A DNA stretch of 49,834 nt from Candidatus Burkholderia verschuerenii (GCF_001189365.1 NZ_LFJJ01000017.1:1-49834), one strand, 5' to 3'; positions 1-8,548 are shown, counted from the first letter of the stretch. Numbers and translations: made by a program. Notes: a model not told the origin generated them from the letters alone.

Positions 1-118
1 CGCTCCACGCTTCCTCCCCACGGTCGGTCGCCCTTCCGCAGTTGCGCTTCACTTCGCTCGCTGTGGTCAACTTGCCGCGCGACTTGCACCCGCAAGAGTG
101 CGCCCATGCTGGGCGCAC
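1..118 (-). mobile_element. 5' end of a group II intron (class C-like), cut by the window edge
   Basis: Read on the minus strand from 118 downwards, this starts with GTGCGCCC, a match to the GTGCG 5' end typical of bacterial group II introns. An 8-bp perfect hairpin follows (98-105 with 111-118, loop ATGCT), then GGGTGCAAGTC and a GCGAGCGAAG-type segment that I associate with domain I. The start abuts the T-tract of the rplI terminator (119-148). Class C introns are known to insert just after Rho-independent terminators, so the site fits. The remaining domains and any reverse transcriptase gene lie beyond the window. Identification is by motif recall and by the matching 3' end at 49713-49834; no alignment was possible. 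Confidence 0.65.
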
Positions 119-148
119 AAAAAAAGGAGCCGCAAAGGCTCCCTTTTT
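119..148 (-). terminator. Rho-independent terminator of the rpsF-rplI operon
   Basis: On the minus strand a GGAGCC/GGCTCC stem (126-131 with 137-142) with a 5-nt loop is flanked by A and T runs and followed by seven T. It lies 32 bp after the rplI stop. The T-tract runs directly into the intron 5' end, so the intron sits exactly at the termination site. Confidence 0.85.
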
Positions 149-180
149 CACGATGCGAGGCGGTGCGCCTCGCGTCGAAC

Positions 181-636
181 TTACGCGTGCTCGCCGAGCA
201 CCGACACGATGACGTCGACCAGCACGTCCGTGTGCAGCGCCACTTGAACCGGATGGTCGCCGATCATCTTGATCGGGCCTTGCGGCAGACGCACTTGCGA
301 CTTTTCGACTTCGCCGAAGCCTTGACCCTTCAGCGCGGTCGCGATGTCCGCGTTCGTGATCGAGCCGAACAGACGGCCGTCGACGCCAGCCTTCTGCGAA
401 ATCTGAACGGTCAGGCCGCTCATCTTTTCGCCTTGTGCTTGCGCAGCCGACAGCTTTTCAGCGGCGACCTTTTCGAGTTCGGCGCGGCGCGTTTCGAATT
501 CAGCGATTGCGTCCTTGGTCGCGCGGCGTGCCTTCTTGCCGGGGATCAGGAAGTTACGTGCGTAGCCGTCCTTGACCTTGACGATATCGCCGAGGTTACC
601 GAGGTTGACGACCTTTTCCAAAAGAATGATTTGCAT
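181..636 (-). CDS. rplI: 50S ribosomal protein L9
   Basis: The 151-residue product begins with [19 protein letters not shown] and continues with the [11 protein letters not shown] stretch of the N-terminal rRNA-binding domain, followed by the long connecting helix and the C-terminal domain. Length matches the family (about 148-151). It is the last gene of rpsF-priB-rpsR-rplI and is followed by a strong terminator. In related genomes I recall dnaB coming next; here a group II intron end follows instead, and dnaB is found at the other end of the window. Confidence 0.98.
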   Translation of the reverse strand: MQIILLEKVVNLGNLGDIVKVKDGYARNFLIPGKKARRATKDAIAEFETRRAELEKVAAEKLSAAQAQGEKMSGLTVQISQKAGVDGRLFGSITNADIATALKGQGFGEVEKSQVRLPQGPIKMIGDHPVQVALHTDVLVDVIVSVLGEHA

Positions 637-664
637 TTTTGGCTTTCCTTATTGCGTCGTCTGA

Positions 665-940
665 TTAGGCCTTGTGCAGGTCGGTGTACGGCAGCAGCGC
701 GAGGAAACGCGCGCGCTTGATTGCCGTGTCGAGCTGGCGCTGATAGTGCGCCTTCGTGCCAGTCAGACGAGCCGGCGTGATCTTGCCGTTTTCGCCGATG
801 AAGTCCTTCAGCGTTTCCGTGTCCTTGTAGTCGATGTACTCGACACCGGCTGCCGTGAAACGGCAGAACTTCTTGCGCTTGAAGAGCGGGTTTTGTTGCT
901 GACGACGCTTGTCGAATTTCTTACCAGTCGGGCGGGGCAT
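665..940 (-). CDS. rpsR: 30S ribosomal protein S18
   Basis: The 91-residue basic protein begins [20 protein letters not shown] and carries the S18 core with IDYKD, LKDFI and the [12 protein letters not shown] motif before [10 protein letters not shown]. It binds 16S rRNA next to S6 on the 30S platform. It sits 2 bp after priB and 28 bp before rplI, which implies one transcript. Confidence 0.98.
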   Translation of the reverse strand: MPRPTGKKFDKRRQQQNPLFKRKKFCRFTAAGVEYIDYKDTETLKDFIGENGKITPARLTGTKAHYQRQLDTAIKRARFLALLPYTDLHKA

Positions 941-942
941 GT

Positions 943-1242
943 TCAGTCCTTTCCAATGTCCTGCAATTCTGTGATGTGAAACACCAGGGTTCGCGCGTTG
1001 CGGCTCTTTTTGGCCAGAAAGCCCGTGAAGCGTGTTTCGACGCCCATCGGACAGCTTTCCAGTTTGCCGCTCGCCTCACCGGCCGCTACCGCCTGCAGAG
1101 TCAGTTCGATCTTGCGGACGATGCCCGCCTCGACGACTTCCGCCGCGTGTTGCAACGTGCAGCTTGCGATCGGGATGCCGGCGGGCGTGTATCGCACCGG
1201 TTCGCGTTCCACGACGCTTGCTGTCAGTTGCAGCCGGTTCAC
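943..1242 (-). CDS. priB: Primosomal replication protein N (PriB)
   Basis: The 99-residue product ([20 protein letters not shown]...) is a single OB fold of the PriB/SSB type. PriB is a dimer that binds single-stranded DNA and helps PriA and DnaT-type factors reload DnaB at stalled forks. The stop is 2 bp from the rpsR start, and the gene lies 45 bp after rpsF. The arrangement rpsF-priB-rpsR-rplI is conserved in beta- and gammaproteobacteria and supports the call more firmly than the short sequence alone. Confidence 0.95.
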   Translation of the reverse strand: MNRLQLTASVVEREPVRYTPAGIPIASCTLQHAAEVVEAGIVRKIELTLQAVAAGEASGKLESCPMGVETRFTGFLAKKSRNARTLVFHITELQDIGKD

Positions 1243-1287
1243 GTGTAAGTGTTCGTTCCCTGATGGCTTGACAGTATTGAACTGTCC

Positions 1288-1659
1288 TTAAGCCTGCGCT
1301 TCGGACGGCTGGCTAGCCGCCTTCTTGGCTTCTTCGCGCTGCACTTCCTTCATCATCGGCGACGGGCCGGTTTCGGCCTTCTTCATCTTGACGATGAGGT
1401 GACGCAGAACGGCGTCGTTGAACTTGAACGCGTGTTCGAGTTCTTCGAGCGTAGCCTGGTCGCATTCGATGTTCATGCAGACGTAGTGAGCCTTCGCGAG
1501 TTTCTCGATCATGTAGGCCAGTTGGCGACGGCCCCAGTCCTCGATACGGTGGATCTGGCCACCGTGCGACGTGATCGTGCTCTTGTAGCGCTCGATCATC
1601 GCGGGCACTTGCTCGCTTTGATCGGGATGCACGATAAAGACGATATCGTAATGACGCAT
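1288..1659 (-). CDS. rpsF: 30S ribosomal protein S6
   Basis: The 123-residue protein begins [19 protein letters not shown] and has the S6 signatures [19 protein letters not shown] and AHYVCMNIE. The C-terminal tail is acidic and alanine-rich, as is usual in proteobacteria. An AAGGAG ribosome-binding site precedes the ATG on the minus strand. It is the first gene of the operon; a good promoter lies about 70 bp upstream. Confidence 0.98.
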   Translation of the reverse strand: MRHYDIVFIVHPDQSEQVPAMIERYKSTITSHGGQIHRIEDWGRRQLAYMIEKLAKAHYVCMNIECDQATLEELEHAFKFNDAVLRHLIVKMKKAETGPSPMMKEVQREEAKKAASQPSEAQA

Positions 1660-1728
1660 ATTTACTCCTTATGGATTAAAGCCACCCGGGCATCGGTCCG
1701 GTGCGGCAAGTGAAAAACTTGAAACGAA

Positions 1729-1757
1729 ACTATAGCGCGTTCGGGCCGCACGGGCAA
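1729..1757 (-). promoter_or_regulatory. Sigma-70-type promoter of the rpsF operon
   Basis: On the minus strand TTGCCC (1757-1752) and TATAGT (1734-1729) are separated by exactly 17 bp. The -10 matches consensus at five of six positions and the -35 at four of six. It lies between the lysR stop and the rpsF start, pointing into rpsF. Confidence 0.65.
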
Positions 1758-1782
1758 GTTAAATCGTCTGCTTTTCAAGCAT

Positions 1783-2736
1783 TTAGCGCTTGGCGACCGG
1801 CTCTTCGTGCACCTCGCCGGGCGGCGCGATCCGGCGGCTCCAATAGCCCTGCTGCGCGTAAATTTCCTTAAGATAATCAATAAAGTAGCGCACGCGCGCC
1901 GGCACATAGCGCTGCTGCGGATAGACCGCGAGGATGTAGTAATCGGGCAGTTCGAAGTCGTCGAGGACGGTTTCCAGTTCGCCCGCCTCCAGTTGGCGCT
2001 GGATTTCCCACGTCGAACGCCAGCCGAGCCCGAGCCCTTCCGACACCCAGCGATGCAGCAGTTCGCCGTCGTTGCAATCGAGATTGCCGGTGACGCGCAC
2101 CGTCGTGAGCTTGCCGTTTCGGCGGAAATACCAGCCCCGGTTTTGCCCGCCCTGCAAGTTGAACGCGAGACAGTTGTGATTCGGCAGATCGTCGAGCGTT
2201 TTCGGCTTGCCGTGCTTCTTGAAGTACGCAGGCGTGCCGCACACCACGCGCCGGTTGCTCGCCAGCTTTACCGCGACGAAATTCGGATCGACCGCGCCGC
2301 CGATACGAATCGACAAATCGTAGCCCTCGCGCACCAGATCGACGACGCGGTCGGTCAGATTGAACGACATCTGCAATTCCGGCTTGTCGCGCACGAACGC
2401 GGGCGCGTGCGGCGCGACGTGCATGCGCCCGAACGCGGCCGGCGCCGACACGATCAGATGCCCGCCGACCGCGCGCCGCCCAACCGCCAGTTCGTTTTCC
2501 GCCTGATCCCAGTCCGCGAGCAGGTTTTTGCAGCGGTCGAGAAAAGCCGCGCCATCTTCGCTGACGACCAGCCGTCGCGTCGATCGGTACATCAGCTTCA
2601 CGCCCAGGCGCTTTTCCAGCGCGTCGATCCGTCGTCCGAGGATCACTGGCGATACGCCCTCTTCTAGCGCCGCGGCCGCGAGGCTGCCCGCCTCGGCGAC
2701 GCGTACGAAGGTTTCTATCTGCTTGAAGCGGTCCAT
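1783..2736 (-). CDS. LysR-family transcriptional regulator
   Basis: The 317-residue product has an N-terminal winged helix-turn-helix (about residues 1-60, including the AEAGSLAAAALEEGVSPVIL recognition region) and a periplasmic-binding-like effector domain (about 90-300). It is a transcription factor of unknown ligand. LysR regulators usually control a divergent neighbour; here the upstream neighbour on the same strand is a receptor gene whose 3' end is missing, only 78 bp from the lysR start, so the original partner may have been lost. Length is normal (about 300-320). Confidence 0.92.
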   Translation of the reverse strand: MDRFKQIETFVRVAEAGSLAAAALEEGVSPVILGRRIDALEKRLGVKLMYRSTRRLVVSEDGAAFLDRCKNLLADWDQAENELAVGRRAVGGHLIVSAPAAFGRMHVAPHAPAFVRDKPELQMSFNLTDRVVDLVREGYDLSIRIGGAVDPNFVAVKLASNRRVVCGTPAYFKKHGKPKTLDDLPNHNCLAFNLQGGQNRGWYFRRNGKLTTVRVTGNLDCNDGELLHRWVSEGLGLGWRSTWEIQRQLEAGELETVLDDFELPDYYILAVYPQQRYVPARVRYFIDYLKEIYAQQGYWSRRIAPPGEVHEEPVAKR

Positions 2737-2813
2737 CTGTCGTCTCCAGCTAAGCCGCGTCGCACCGGCATTCGATACTTTTAGTTTGGAAAAAGCGACT
2801 CACGGTGATCTTA

Positions 2814-4691
2814 TCAAACCTTTTCCACAGTCCTAAAGTGCACTGGAACCCTGCTTCGATGCTGGAACAGCGTGAAGCGATACAAGCCGTTGCCATGCGC
2901 CCACTCGGCGGTGAGTTCCTTCGAAAGATCGTCCTCGGGCTTCAGATTCGGATTGTTGTTGACGATCGACACGCCGTTGATCTGCCCTTGAAACAACTCG
3001 CCGACGGTCGGAAAGCGATACGCGCGTCCGATCGATGCACGTAGCGTCAGCTCGTTCGTCACATCGAAGGACAGCGACGCTTTCGGCGACCAGTGGCTCT
3101 GACTTGCATCGCCGTATGCGAGCGTCGTCCCGGCAAGCGATCGATTGCCGTCATACGCGTTCCAGTTCTCGTATCGCACGCCGTAGGTGAAGGCCCAGCG
3201 CGGCAGAAAACGCCATGCGTCCTGCGCGTAACCAGCTTGCGCGCTGGTGTGCCCGCCGAAGGAATTGGCGAACGACGTGCCCGGACCGTCGCGCCATGCG
3301 GCCGTGTTGTACGTGACGCTGTCGAGAAAATAGTTGTCGTAGTGATAGCCGAAGGACAACGCGTGCGCGGCCATGCCCGAACGCGCAACCGGCGTCCACG
3401 TCGCGCGCAGATCGAGCGCTTTCCAGCCGGAACCGGAGCCATCGGTCAGCGTGCCGGGACCGTCGCCGGGCACGCCTGAACTGGCGGTGCGCGCAAGACT
3501 CTGCGTGATATCGAAATACGACGCGACCGCCTCCGCGTTCCAGCCGGTGTCGTGATGCGTGCGCAGCGAGAGACCATACAGAAAGTTCTCGTTCGATCCC
3601 ATGCTCGGCGCGAAAGTCGCCGCCGGCAGCACATATTCGTAGCCGCCGATATTCACGCGGCCGCTGTACACCGGATTGCCGTTGGCATCGCGCAGGAAGG
3701 TTTGCGTGTCGCTGTTGTACTTCTGATGCCAGTAGCCGAGCGTGAAGCCCGCCTGCAACGAATCGGTGATGTCGTAGGCGAACTTCATCCGCACGTTGTC
3801 CTGAAACGTGCGTTCGATGCCTTCGCTCGACGTGCCCAGCACGGCGGTGCGCGCGTTGTTCTGATCGTTGTAGAAATACGCGCCGGTGACGGGTGTGGCG
3901 GCGGCGCTCGCGGGCGTCTTCGATTGCGCCAGCGTCGCGAACTGCAGCGGCTGGCCGGTGTTCTCCATATGATCGACGCCGATCAAAAACGAGAATCACC
4001 CGATCTTGTCGCCGACCGTCGCCGTGGTGTTGGTGCCGTTGAAATTGCGGTTCACGCCGAACAGATCGAAGTGCTGCGTGAAGGCCTGCACTTTCGCGTC
4101 GGCTTCGAACTTGGTAGGCATGCGCGTGGTGATCGACACCGTCGCGCCGATCGAATTGCCCGGATACAGCGCTGAATACGGGCCGTAGATCACGTCGGTG
4201 CGTTCGATGTCGTCGGCGAAGATCATCGACCAGCGCGGCGCGTAGGTCCACGTATTGCCGAGGAAATTGCTGAGCAGCAGGCCGTCGGCGTACACGAGGC
4301 CGCGGGCCGTCTGCGAATTGCTGGTGCCGCGCACCGCGATGGTCGAGTTGAGATCGCCGATAAAGCGCTTGCGCACCGCCATGTTCGGCGCGTACTTGAG
4401 CACGTCTTCGGCGCTCGTCACGTTCCAGTTGTCGAACTGGTCGGCGGTGAAGGTCGAGACGTTGGCAGGCAGATTCGGATCGAGCGACGATGCGCGCGGC
4501 GCGGCTTGCGCGCTGACGACGACCGGCGCGAGTGTGGTGTCGGCGTTGGTCGTATCGGTCGATGCGGGCTGTGCGTCGGCGGCGAAGGACCAGGTGACAT
4601 GCGCCATGAGGGACAGCGGCAGGCAGGCGCGAGCGCGCGCCAGAGCGCGATGGCGCGAACGCCGTCGCGCTCGCGGAAGGAGCGTGGACAT
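2814..4691 (-). pseudogene. TonB-dependent outer-membrane receptor, interrupted and 3'-truncated
   Basis: The N-terminal part (start at 4691, preceded by AGGAA) holds a signal-like segment, a VVVSA TonB-box-like stretch and a plug domain with VRGTSNSQTARGLVYADGLL and DVIYGPYSALYPGNSIGA. An in-frame TGA at 3998-3996 interrupts it after GDKIG; the same frame continues as FSFLIGVDHMENTG and reads on through beta-barrel sequence. A CGA-to-TGA change would explain this. The barrel then stops after YRFTLFQ in an unrelated tail ending at 2814, giving about 620 codons where I would expect 700 or more. The last strands needed for barrel closure are missing, so function is unlikely. The substrate is unknown; iron or copper chelates are typical. 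A DUF2946 gene lies upstream on the same strand. Confidence 0.85.
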
Positions 4692-4832
4692 CGATGATTT
4701 CCTGAAAGAACGGACGAGCGAACGCACGCGCCAACGTCGCTCAGGCGCTCAGGCGCCGGACACGTCGGTCGATGCGATCGGACGAAAAGAAGCTTCAGGA
4801 AAGGACGGGAGGCGCGCGCGGAAACGCGGCGT

Positions 4833-5231
4833 TTAGGACTTCGAAACCGGCGCGCTGACCGCGACGAGGCTCGCGACGCGCGCCACGCGTTCGATGCGCG
4901 TGACATCGAGCGCGATCTCCTGCGCGATCGGCAGATTGTGCGCGAGCAGACCGCAATACGAACAGGCGTCGAAGTGATCGCTGGCGTCGTGATGGCCGGC
5001 GTGCTCGTCGGCGTTTGCATAGGAGTGTTCGTCGGCCGCTGCCGATGCATCGTGATGCGATGCATGCGAATACGCGCCGTTCGGGGCATCGACCGTGCAT
5101 AGCGCCGCCTGAAAATCGTTCTGCGCGCGATGCGACGCCAGCGTCTGACTGATAACCGGCGCGACAATGGCCAGCCACATGGCGGCGATGCCGAGCCATG
5201 CGACGAAGCAGTTGCGCGCGTTGCGAGTCAT
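4833..5231 (-). CDS. DUF2946-family protein with a histidine-rich stretch
   Basis: From the ATG at 5231 the product is about 132 residues: MTRNARNCFVAWLGIAAMW..., an N-terminal hydrophobic segment likely acting as signal or anchor, then a His/Asp/Glu-rich region containing SHASHHD and HAGHHDASDHFD, then a C-x2-C element (DACSYCGLLAH) typical of DUF2946. The histidines and cysteines suggest metal binding; this is inference. It lies 141 bp upstream of the broken TonB receptor on the same strand, and DUF2946 genes often neighbour metal-related receptors. An upstream ATG at 5309 would add 26 residues without a signal-like character, so the shorter start is preferred. Confidence 0.75.
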   Translation of the reverse strand: MTRNARNCFVAWLGIAAMWLAIVAPVISQTLASHRAQNDFQAALCTVDAPNGAYSHASHHDASAAADEHSYANADEHAGHHDASDHFDACSYCGLLAHNLPIAQEIALDVTRIERVARVASLVAVSAPVSKS

Positions 5232-5548
5232 GAGACGTATGAGATCTGTCGAGCCGAGGGTCGAACGGAATTGTAGGCAGCAAGTGCGCGCGCCGCAATC
5301 TTCCGTCACATATGGCGGACATTGCGCCGCATGTTGGCCGTCTGCCTCACGCCACGGCGACGCGAAACGGTCACGTATTCATGCGATGCATTTTCTCAGA
5401 CATCGACAGACGAATCAGTTAGAATCTTAGGCTTGGCACAGTGGAAGTGGACCGGTGCCGGACACGGCGAAACCGCCGGGCCAGTTCGAATCGCGAGCAG
5501 CGGCGCACGCCGTCGCGAATCGATCGACAACCCGAACGCCGCCGTGCT
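5232..5548. other. Gene-free stretch upstream of tRNA-Leu
   Basis: No convincing coding sequence is seen over 317 bp. It holds the divergent start regions of the DUF2946 gene and of the tRNA. Confidence 0.5.
5397..5425 (+). promoter_or_regulatory. Possible promoter for tRNA-Leu
   Basis: CAGACA (5397-5402) and TAGAAT (5420-5425) are spaced by 17 bp. The -10 matches at five of six positions and the -35 at four of six. It lies about 120 bp before the tRNA, so a 5' leader would have to be removed. Confidence 0.35.
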
Positions 5549-5635
5549 GCGAGGGTGGCGAAATTGGTAGACGCACCAGGTTTAGGTCCTGACGCCCGCA
5601 AGGGTGTAGGGGTTCGAGTCCCCTCCCTCGCACCA
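5549..5635 (+). tRNA. tRNA-Leu, anticodon UAG
   Basis: An 87-nt class II tRNA with a long variable arm. The acceptor stem pairs GCGAGGG with CCCTCGC, followed by A73 and an encoded CCA (5633-5635). The D-arm GTGGCGAAATTGGTAGACGC and the T-arm GGTTCGAGTCC are canonical. The anticodon loop TTTAGGT puts TAG at 5583-5585, so it reads CUN leucine codons. The anticodon stem has one C-A mismatch at its base. Confidence 0.97.
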
Positions 5636-5646
5636 TCCACCATCCC

Positions 5647-5675
5647 AACCCCTTTGAGCGCCAAAGGGGTTTTTT
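5647..5675 (+). terminator. Rho-independent terminator after tRNA-Leu
   Basis: AACCCCTTT (5647-5655) pairs with AAAGGGGTT (5663-5671), followed by a T-run. It sits 11 bp after the tRNA end. Confidence 0.85.
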
Positions 5676-5695
5676 ATTGGGCGTTCGTGTTTGGG

Positions 5696-6082
5696 TCAGA
5701 TCGTGATGTCGTGCAACTCGATGTTGATGACTTCGCCCTTCGCCTGCGAACGTCCCGCGAAATCCACTCCCGTCTGATCCAGCACGCGTTTGATCTCGTG
5801 CGGAATCAGTTCACCCGCGCGCGCCGCCGCGATCGGCCGGTCGATATGCGTGAGAAAGCGCCGCACGCCCGACGGCTGCCAGTACACGAACACGTTGAGC
5901 GGAAACGACTGCTTCGCGTCCTTCTGACGATGCGCGGTGATGTGCAGTCCCATCGTCGGGGACACGCTCATCTGTCGCGGACAGACGTGGAAATCAAAGC
6001 CGAAATCGCTTGCCACGCTCTTCACGACGAACGGCAGACATTTGTCGCCGAACTGCTTGTTTTCATTCTTGCTGAGGGCCAT
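5696..6082 (-). CDS. Conserved hypothetical protein, 128 residues
   Basis: The ATG at 6082 is preceded by GGAGG at good spacing, which supports a real gene. The product (MALSKNENKQFGDKCLPFVV...) is soluble-looking with no signal peptide or membrane segment, contains two cysteines and ends EVINIELHDITI. Codon use is like that of the neighbours. I do not recognise a characterised family. It converges on the tRNA-Leu terminator and is divergent from the squalene-synthase-like gene. Confidence 0.72.
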   Translation of the reverse strand: MALSKNENKQFGDKCLPFVVKSVASDFGFDFHVCPRQMSVSPTMGLHITAHRQKDAKQSFPLNVFVYWQPSGVRRFLTHIDRPIAAARAGELIPHEIKRVLDQTGVDFAGRSQAKGEVINIELHDITI

Positions 6083-6324
6083 TGGTCGCCTCCGAGTGGT
6101 CGGTCGGTGTGAGAGGATCGAAGGTCCTCTTCAGTCGATGCCGGAGTGTTGCGCCTGCCAATTTCGGCGTCGGTGGGTCGCCGCACATCCAGACGCAGCG
6201 ATCGTGCGGGCGCGCGCGAAGCCGATGCGCCGCGTCCGTCAGACGGATAAAATGACCGGCCGCGCTCGCAAACGCCAGATGAAAACGGCGCGCCCCACTT
6301 TCCCCCGACCCACAAGCCCCGTTC

Positions 6325-7155
6325 GTGAATTTCGACGACTACTGCCAGCAGAAAGCCGCGCCTGAAGGCTCCAGCACGTACTACGCGTTGCATCGCGCGC
6401 CCACCGCGCGTCAGCCGTATCTGACCGCGCTGTTCGCGCTCTATCGCGAGCTCGAGGAGACGGTCAAGGAAACCAGCGATCCGACCATCGGCCGCACCAA
6501 GCATGCGTGGTGGCAGAACGAACTCGGCCGGCTCGACGGCGGCGAGCCGACGCATCCGGTGACCAAGGCACTGCAGGCGCACGGCGCGCAGACGCTCGAC
6601 GACGCGCAACGCGCGACGCTTGCGGCGCTCGCGGACGGCTTCGGCATGGATCTGGATCAGGCGCGCTATCTCGACTGGCCGGGTGTGCGGCGGTATCTGG
6701 AACGGGTCGGCGGCGCGTTCGCGACGGCTATCGCGCGCGCGACGGCGCGCGATCCGTCGCAGGCGTCGAAATGGGCCGCCCCGCTCGGCGCGGCGCTCTT
6801 GCTGGCGGAGCGCGTGCAGGACATTGGCGACGACGCGCGTCACGGCCGCATCTACATTCCGATCGACGAACTGCAGCGCTACAACGTGACGGCGGCGGAC
6901 ATCATCAATCGCAAGTACAGCGATGCATTTACCGAACTGATGCGTTTCCAGACCGATCGTGCCCGCCGCGCGATCGACGACGCGCTCGCCGCCATTCCCG
7001 CCGACGAACGCAAGACGCAGCGCGTGTTGCTCACGATCGCCGCGCTGACGAAGGCGCGGCTCGATGAAATCGAACGCGAGGGTTTTCAGGTGCTGCATCA
7101 GCGGATTTCGCTGACGCCGATCCGCAAGTTGTGGATTTCGTGGCGCGCGCGTTGA
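6325..7155 (+). CDS. Squalene/phytoene synthase family protein lacking the first Asp-rich motif
   Basis: The 276-residue product starts at a GTG with no clear ribosome-binding site. It keeps the all-helical trans-isoprenyl fold signatures: RTKHAWWQNELGRL, and the second motif QDIGDDARHGRIYIP. Where catalytic members have DDxxD near residue 45 it reads RELEETVKETSDPTIG, so the first Mg-binding cluster is not recognisable. This pattern resembles the branch related to the complex I assembly factor NDUFAF6 more than HpnC/HpnD, and no hopanoid genes are adjacent. It may be a non-catalytic or modified enzyme; this is inference from motifs. Confidence 0.85.
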   Translation: MNFDDYCQQKAAPEGSSTYYALHRAPTARQPYLTALFALYRELEETVKETSDPTIGRTKHAWWQNELGRLDGGEPTHPVTKALQAHGAQTLDDAQRATLAALADGFGMDLDQARYLDWPGVRRYLERVGGAFATAIARATARDPSQASKWAAPLGAALLLAERVQDIGDDARHGRIYIPIDELQRYNVTAADIINRKYSDAFTELMRFQTDRARRAIDDALAAIPADERKTQRVLLTIAALTKARLDEIEREGFQVLHQRISLTPIRKLWISWRAR

Positions 7156-7164
7156 GCGCCGGAA

Positions 7165-7989
7165 TCAGCTACGAAGAATGGGCAAAGGCTCGACATGCGG
7201 CGCGCAGGCCGATTCGATCCCGGCGCATGACGCGAGCGCCGTCGCATAAAGTCGGCGGAAATCGATGGCGGCGGGAAGCGCGCCGTCGTCATCCAATGCG
7301 TCCAGACGCGGCCATTCGCCATACATTCCACCCAGCACGCTGCCGCCGAGAAGAAAATGCGGCGCGGCCGCGCCATGTTCCGTGCCGCCCGATGCGTTTT
7401 CGCGTGCCGATCGTCCGAACTCCGAAACAGTCAAGACAAGCGTTCGATTCCAGTCGCCGGAACGCGTCAACGCGGCGCGCAGCGACGCGAGTCCCGATGC
7501 GAGTTGGTTCAGCAGCGCGGCATGCCGGGTCGCCTGATTCGCGTGCGTATCGAAGCCGTGCAGCGTGAGGCGAAACACTTTCGTCGTATCGTCCGCGCGA
7601 TATTCATCCGCGCGCGATGCCGTGCGCCAGATCTGCTGCGAGCGAAAGTGCGAGCGGTTCGGCATCGCATAACCGACGCCCTGCACGATCGCGAGTTGTC
7701 CGGCGCGCCACGCCGGCATCAGTGCGTTCAACGAAGGATGCAGGCCCGTCCGCCGATCGATCGGCAACGCATCGCGCGTCGCGATGGCGAGCGTCGGCCG
7801 CAGTTCGCGATAGCGCGGATCGTCGAGCGGAATCACGGTGTTGAGGCCGTCGTTGCCGCCATCGAGTTCGACGACGACGAGCGCGCCGATCTGACGATCG
7901 TGCGAGACTAAACGAGACGGCAACGCGCCGAATACAGGCGGACAGCCCGCCCAAACGCCGGCGAGCGACAGAAACGTGCGGCGATCCAT
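7165..7989 (-). CDS. DUF1501 protein, apparently shortened by an internal deletion
   Basis: The 274-residue product begins MDRRTFLSLAGVWAG, a twin-arginine-type signal. It has the DUF1501 landmarks LVVVELDGGNDGLNTVIPL, NRSHFRSQQIWRTAS, then LHGFDTHANQ, VSEFGRSARENASGGTEHG and LLGGSVLGGMYGEWP. Family members are usually about 380-400 residues; here the block between about residues 124 and 138 is compressed, so about 110 residues seem to be missing in frame. The usual DUF1800 partner gene is not next to it. It may be a remnant that is still open, or a shortened form. Confidence 0.8.
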   Translation of the reverse strand: MDRRTFLSLAGVWAGCPPVFGALPSRLVSHDRQIGALVVVELDGGNDGLNTVIPLDDPRYRELRPTLAIATRDALPIDRRTGLHPSLNALMPAWRAGQLAIVQGVGYAMPNRSHFRSQQIWRTASRADEYRADDTTKVFRLTLHGFDTHANQATRHAALLNQLASGLASLRAALTRSGDWNRTLVLTVSEFGRSARENASGGTEHGAAAPHFLLGGSVLGGMYGEWPRLDALDDDGALPAAIDFRRLYATALASCAGIESACAPHVEPLPILRS

Positions 7990-8000
7990 CTTTGCGGGCC

Positions 8001-8375
8001 TTAGCGCTTGTACAGATCGCGCACGGCTTCTTCGATGTGCTGACGCAGCAGCCGACGCTCGTCGGCAGTCATCACGGTATGGCGCGGCGGCCGCGCGGGC
8101 GGCGCGAGATCGGTTTGCTGGACGGGTTGCATGGCGGGCTTGGCGTCCTGCTCGGATGCGCCCTTGCCCGAGCGCTGCTGCGCCCGGATGATGCCGCCGT
8201 TGAATCGGGAAGTGGAAAACGAGGTGCCGCGGTCGAACGCGGCCGAGGGACGCGCCGCGGACGGCTGCGCGCAGGCATGATGCGTACTCAGCGCGGCATA
8301 GAGCGCACTGGCGAGTAAAGTCCTTCTGAGGTTGCGCTCGGGGCGCCCGGGACTGCGCGGCCGTGCTCCCTTCAT
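8001..8375 (-). CDS. Small secreted hypothetical protein
   Basis: The ATG at 8375 has an AAGGGA ribosome-binding site about 7 nt upstream, which favours it over an in-frame start at 8399. The 124-residue product has a basic, then hydrophobic N-terminus (RRTLLASALYAALSTHHACA) like a signal peptide, a low-complexity middle, and a charged C-terminal helix MTADERRLLRQHIEEAVRDL. It ends 11 bp before the DUF1501 gene, so the two are probably co-transcribed. The function is unknown. Confidence 0.65.
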   Translation of the reverse strand: MKGARPRSPGRPERNLRRTLLASALYAALSTHHACAQPSAARPSAAFDRGTSFSTSRFNGGIIRAQQRSGKGASEQDAKPAMQPVQQTDLAPPARPPRHTVMTADERRLLRQHIEEAVRDLYKR

Positions 8376-8548
8376 GTTGTTCCCTTCATTGCTCGACAAC
8401 CGGACAGCCTCTTTCTTTTAGCGCACGCCCAAAGGCTGGTCATGCCGCACGACGCGCTGGTCTAATGGAGTATCTACCGAATGGCGGGCCAAGGTAAAGG
8501 AGTGTACGCACAGAACTATTTGGTCGTGCCACCGTCCCCGTAAATTCT

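Noticed and set aside
3996..3998. The in-frame TGA in the TonB receptor as selenocysteine or programmed read-through
   Set aside because: No SECIS-like element is evident, the family has no Cys or Sec there, and the C-terminus of the same gene is also lost, so a nonsense mutation is simpler.
5426..5460. A sigma-54 promoter suggested by TTGGCAC upstream of tRNA-Leu
   Set aside because: The -12 TTGC element is missing at the required spacing.
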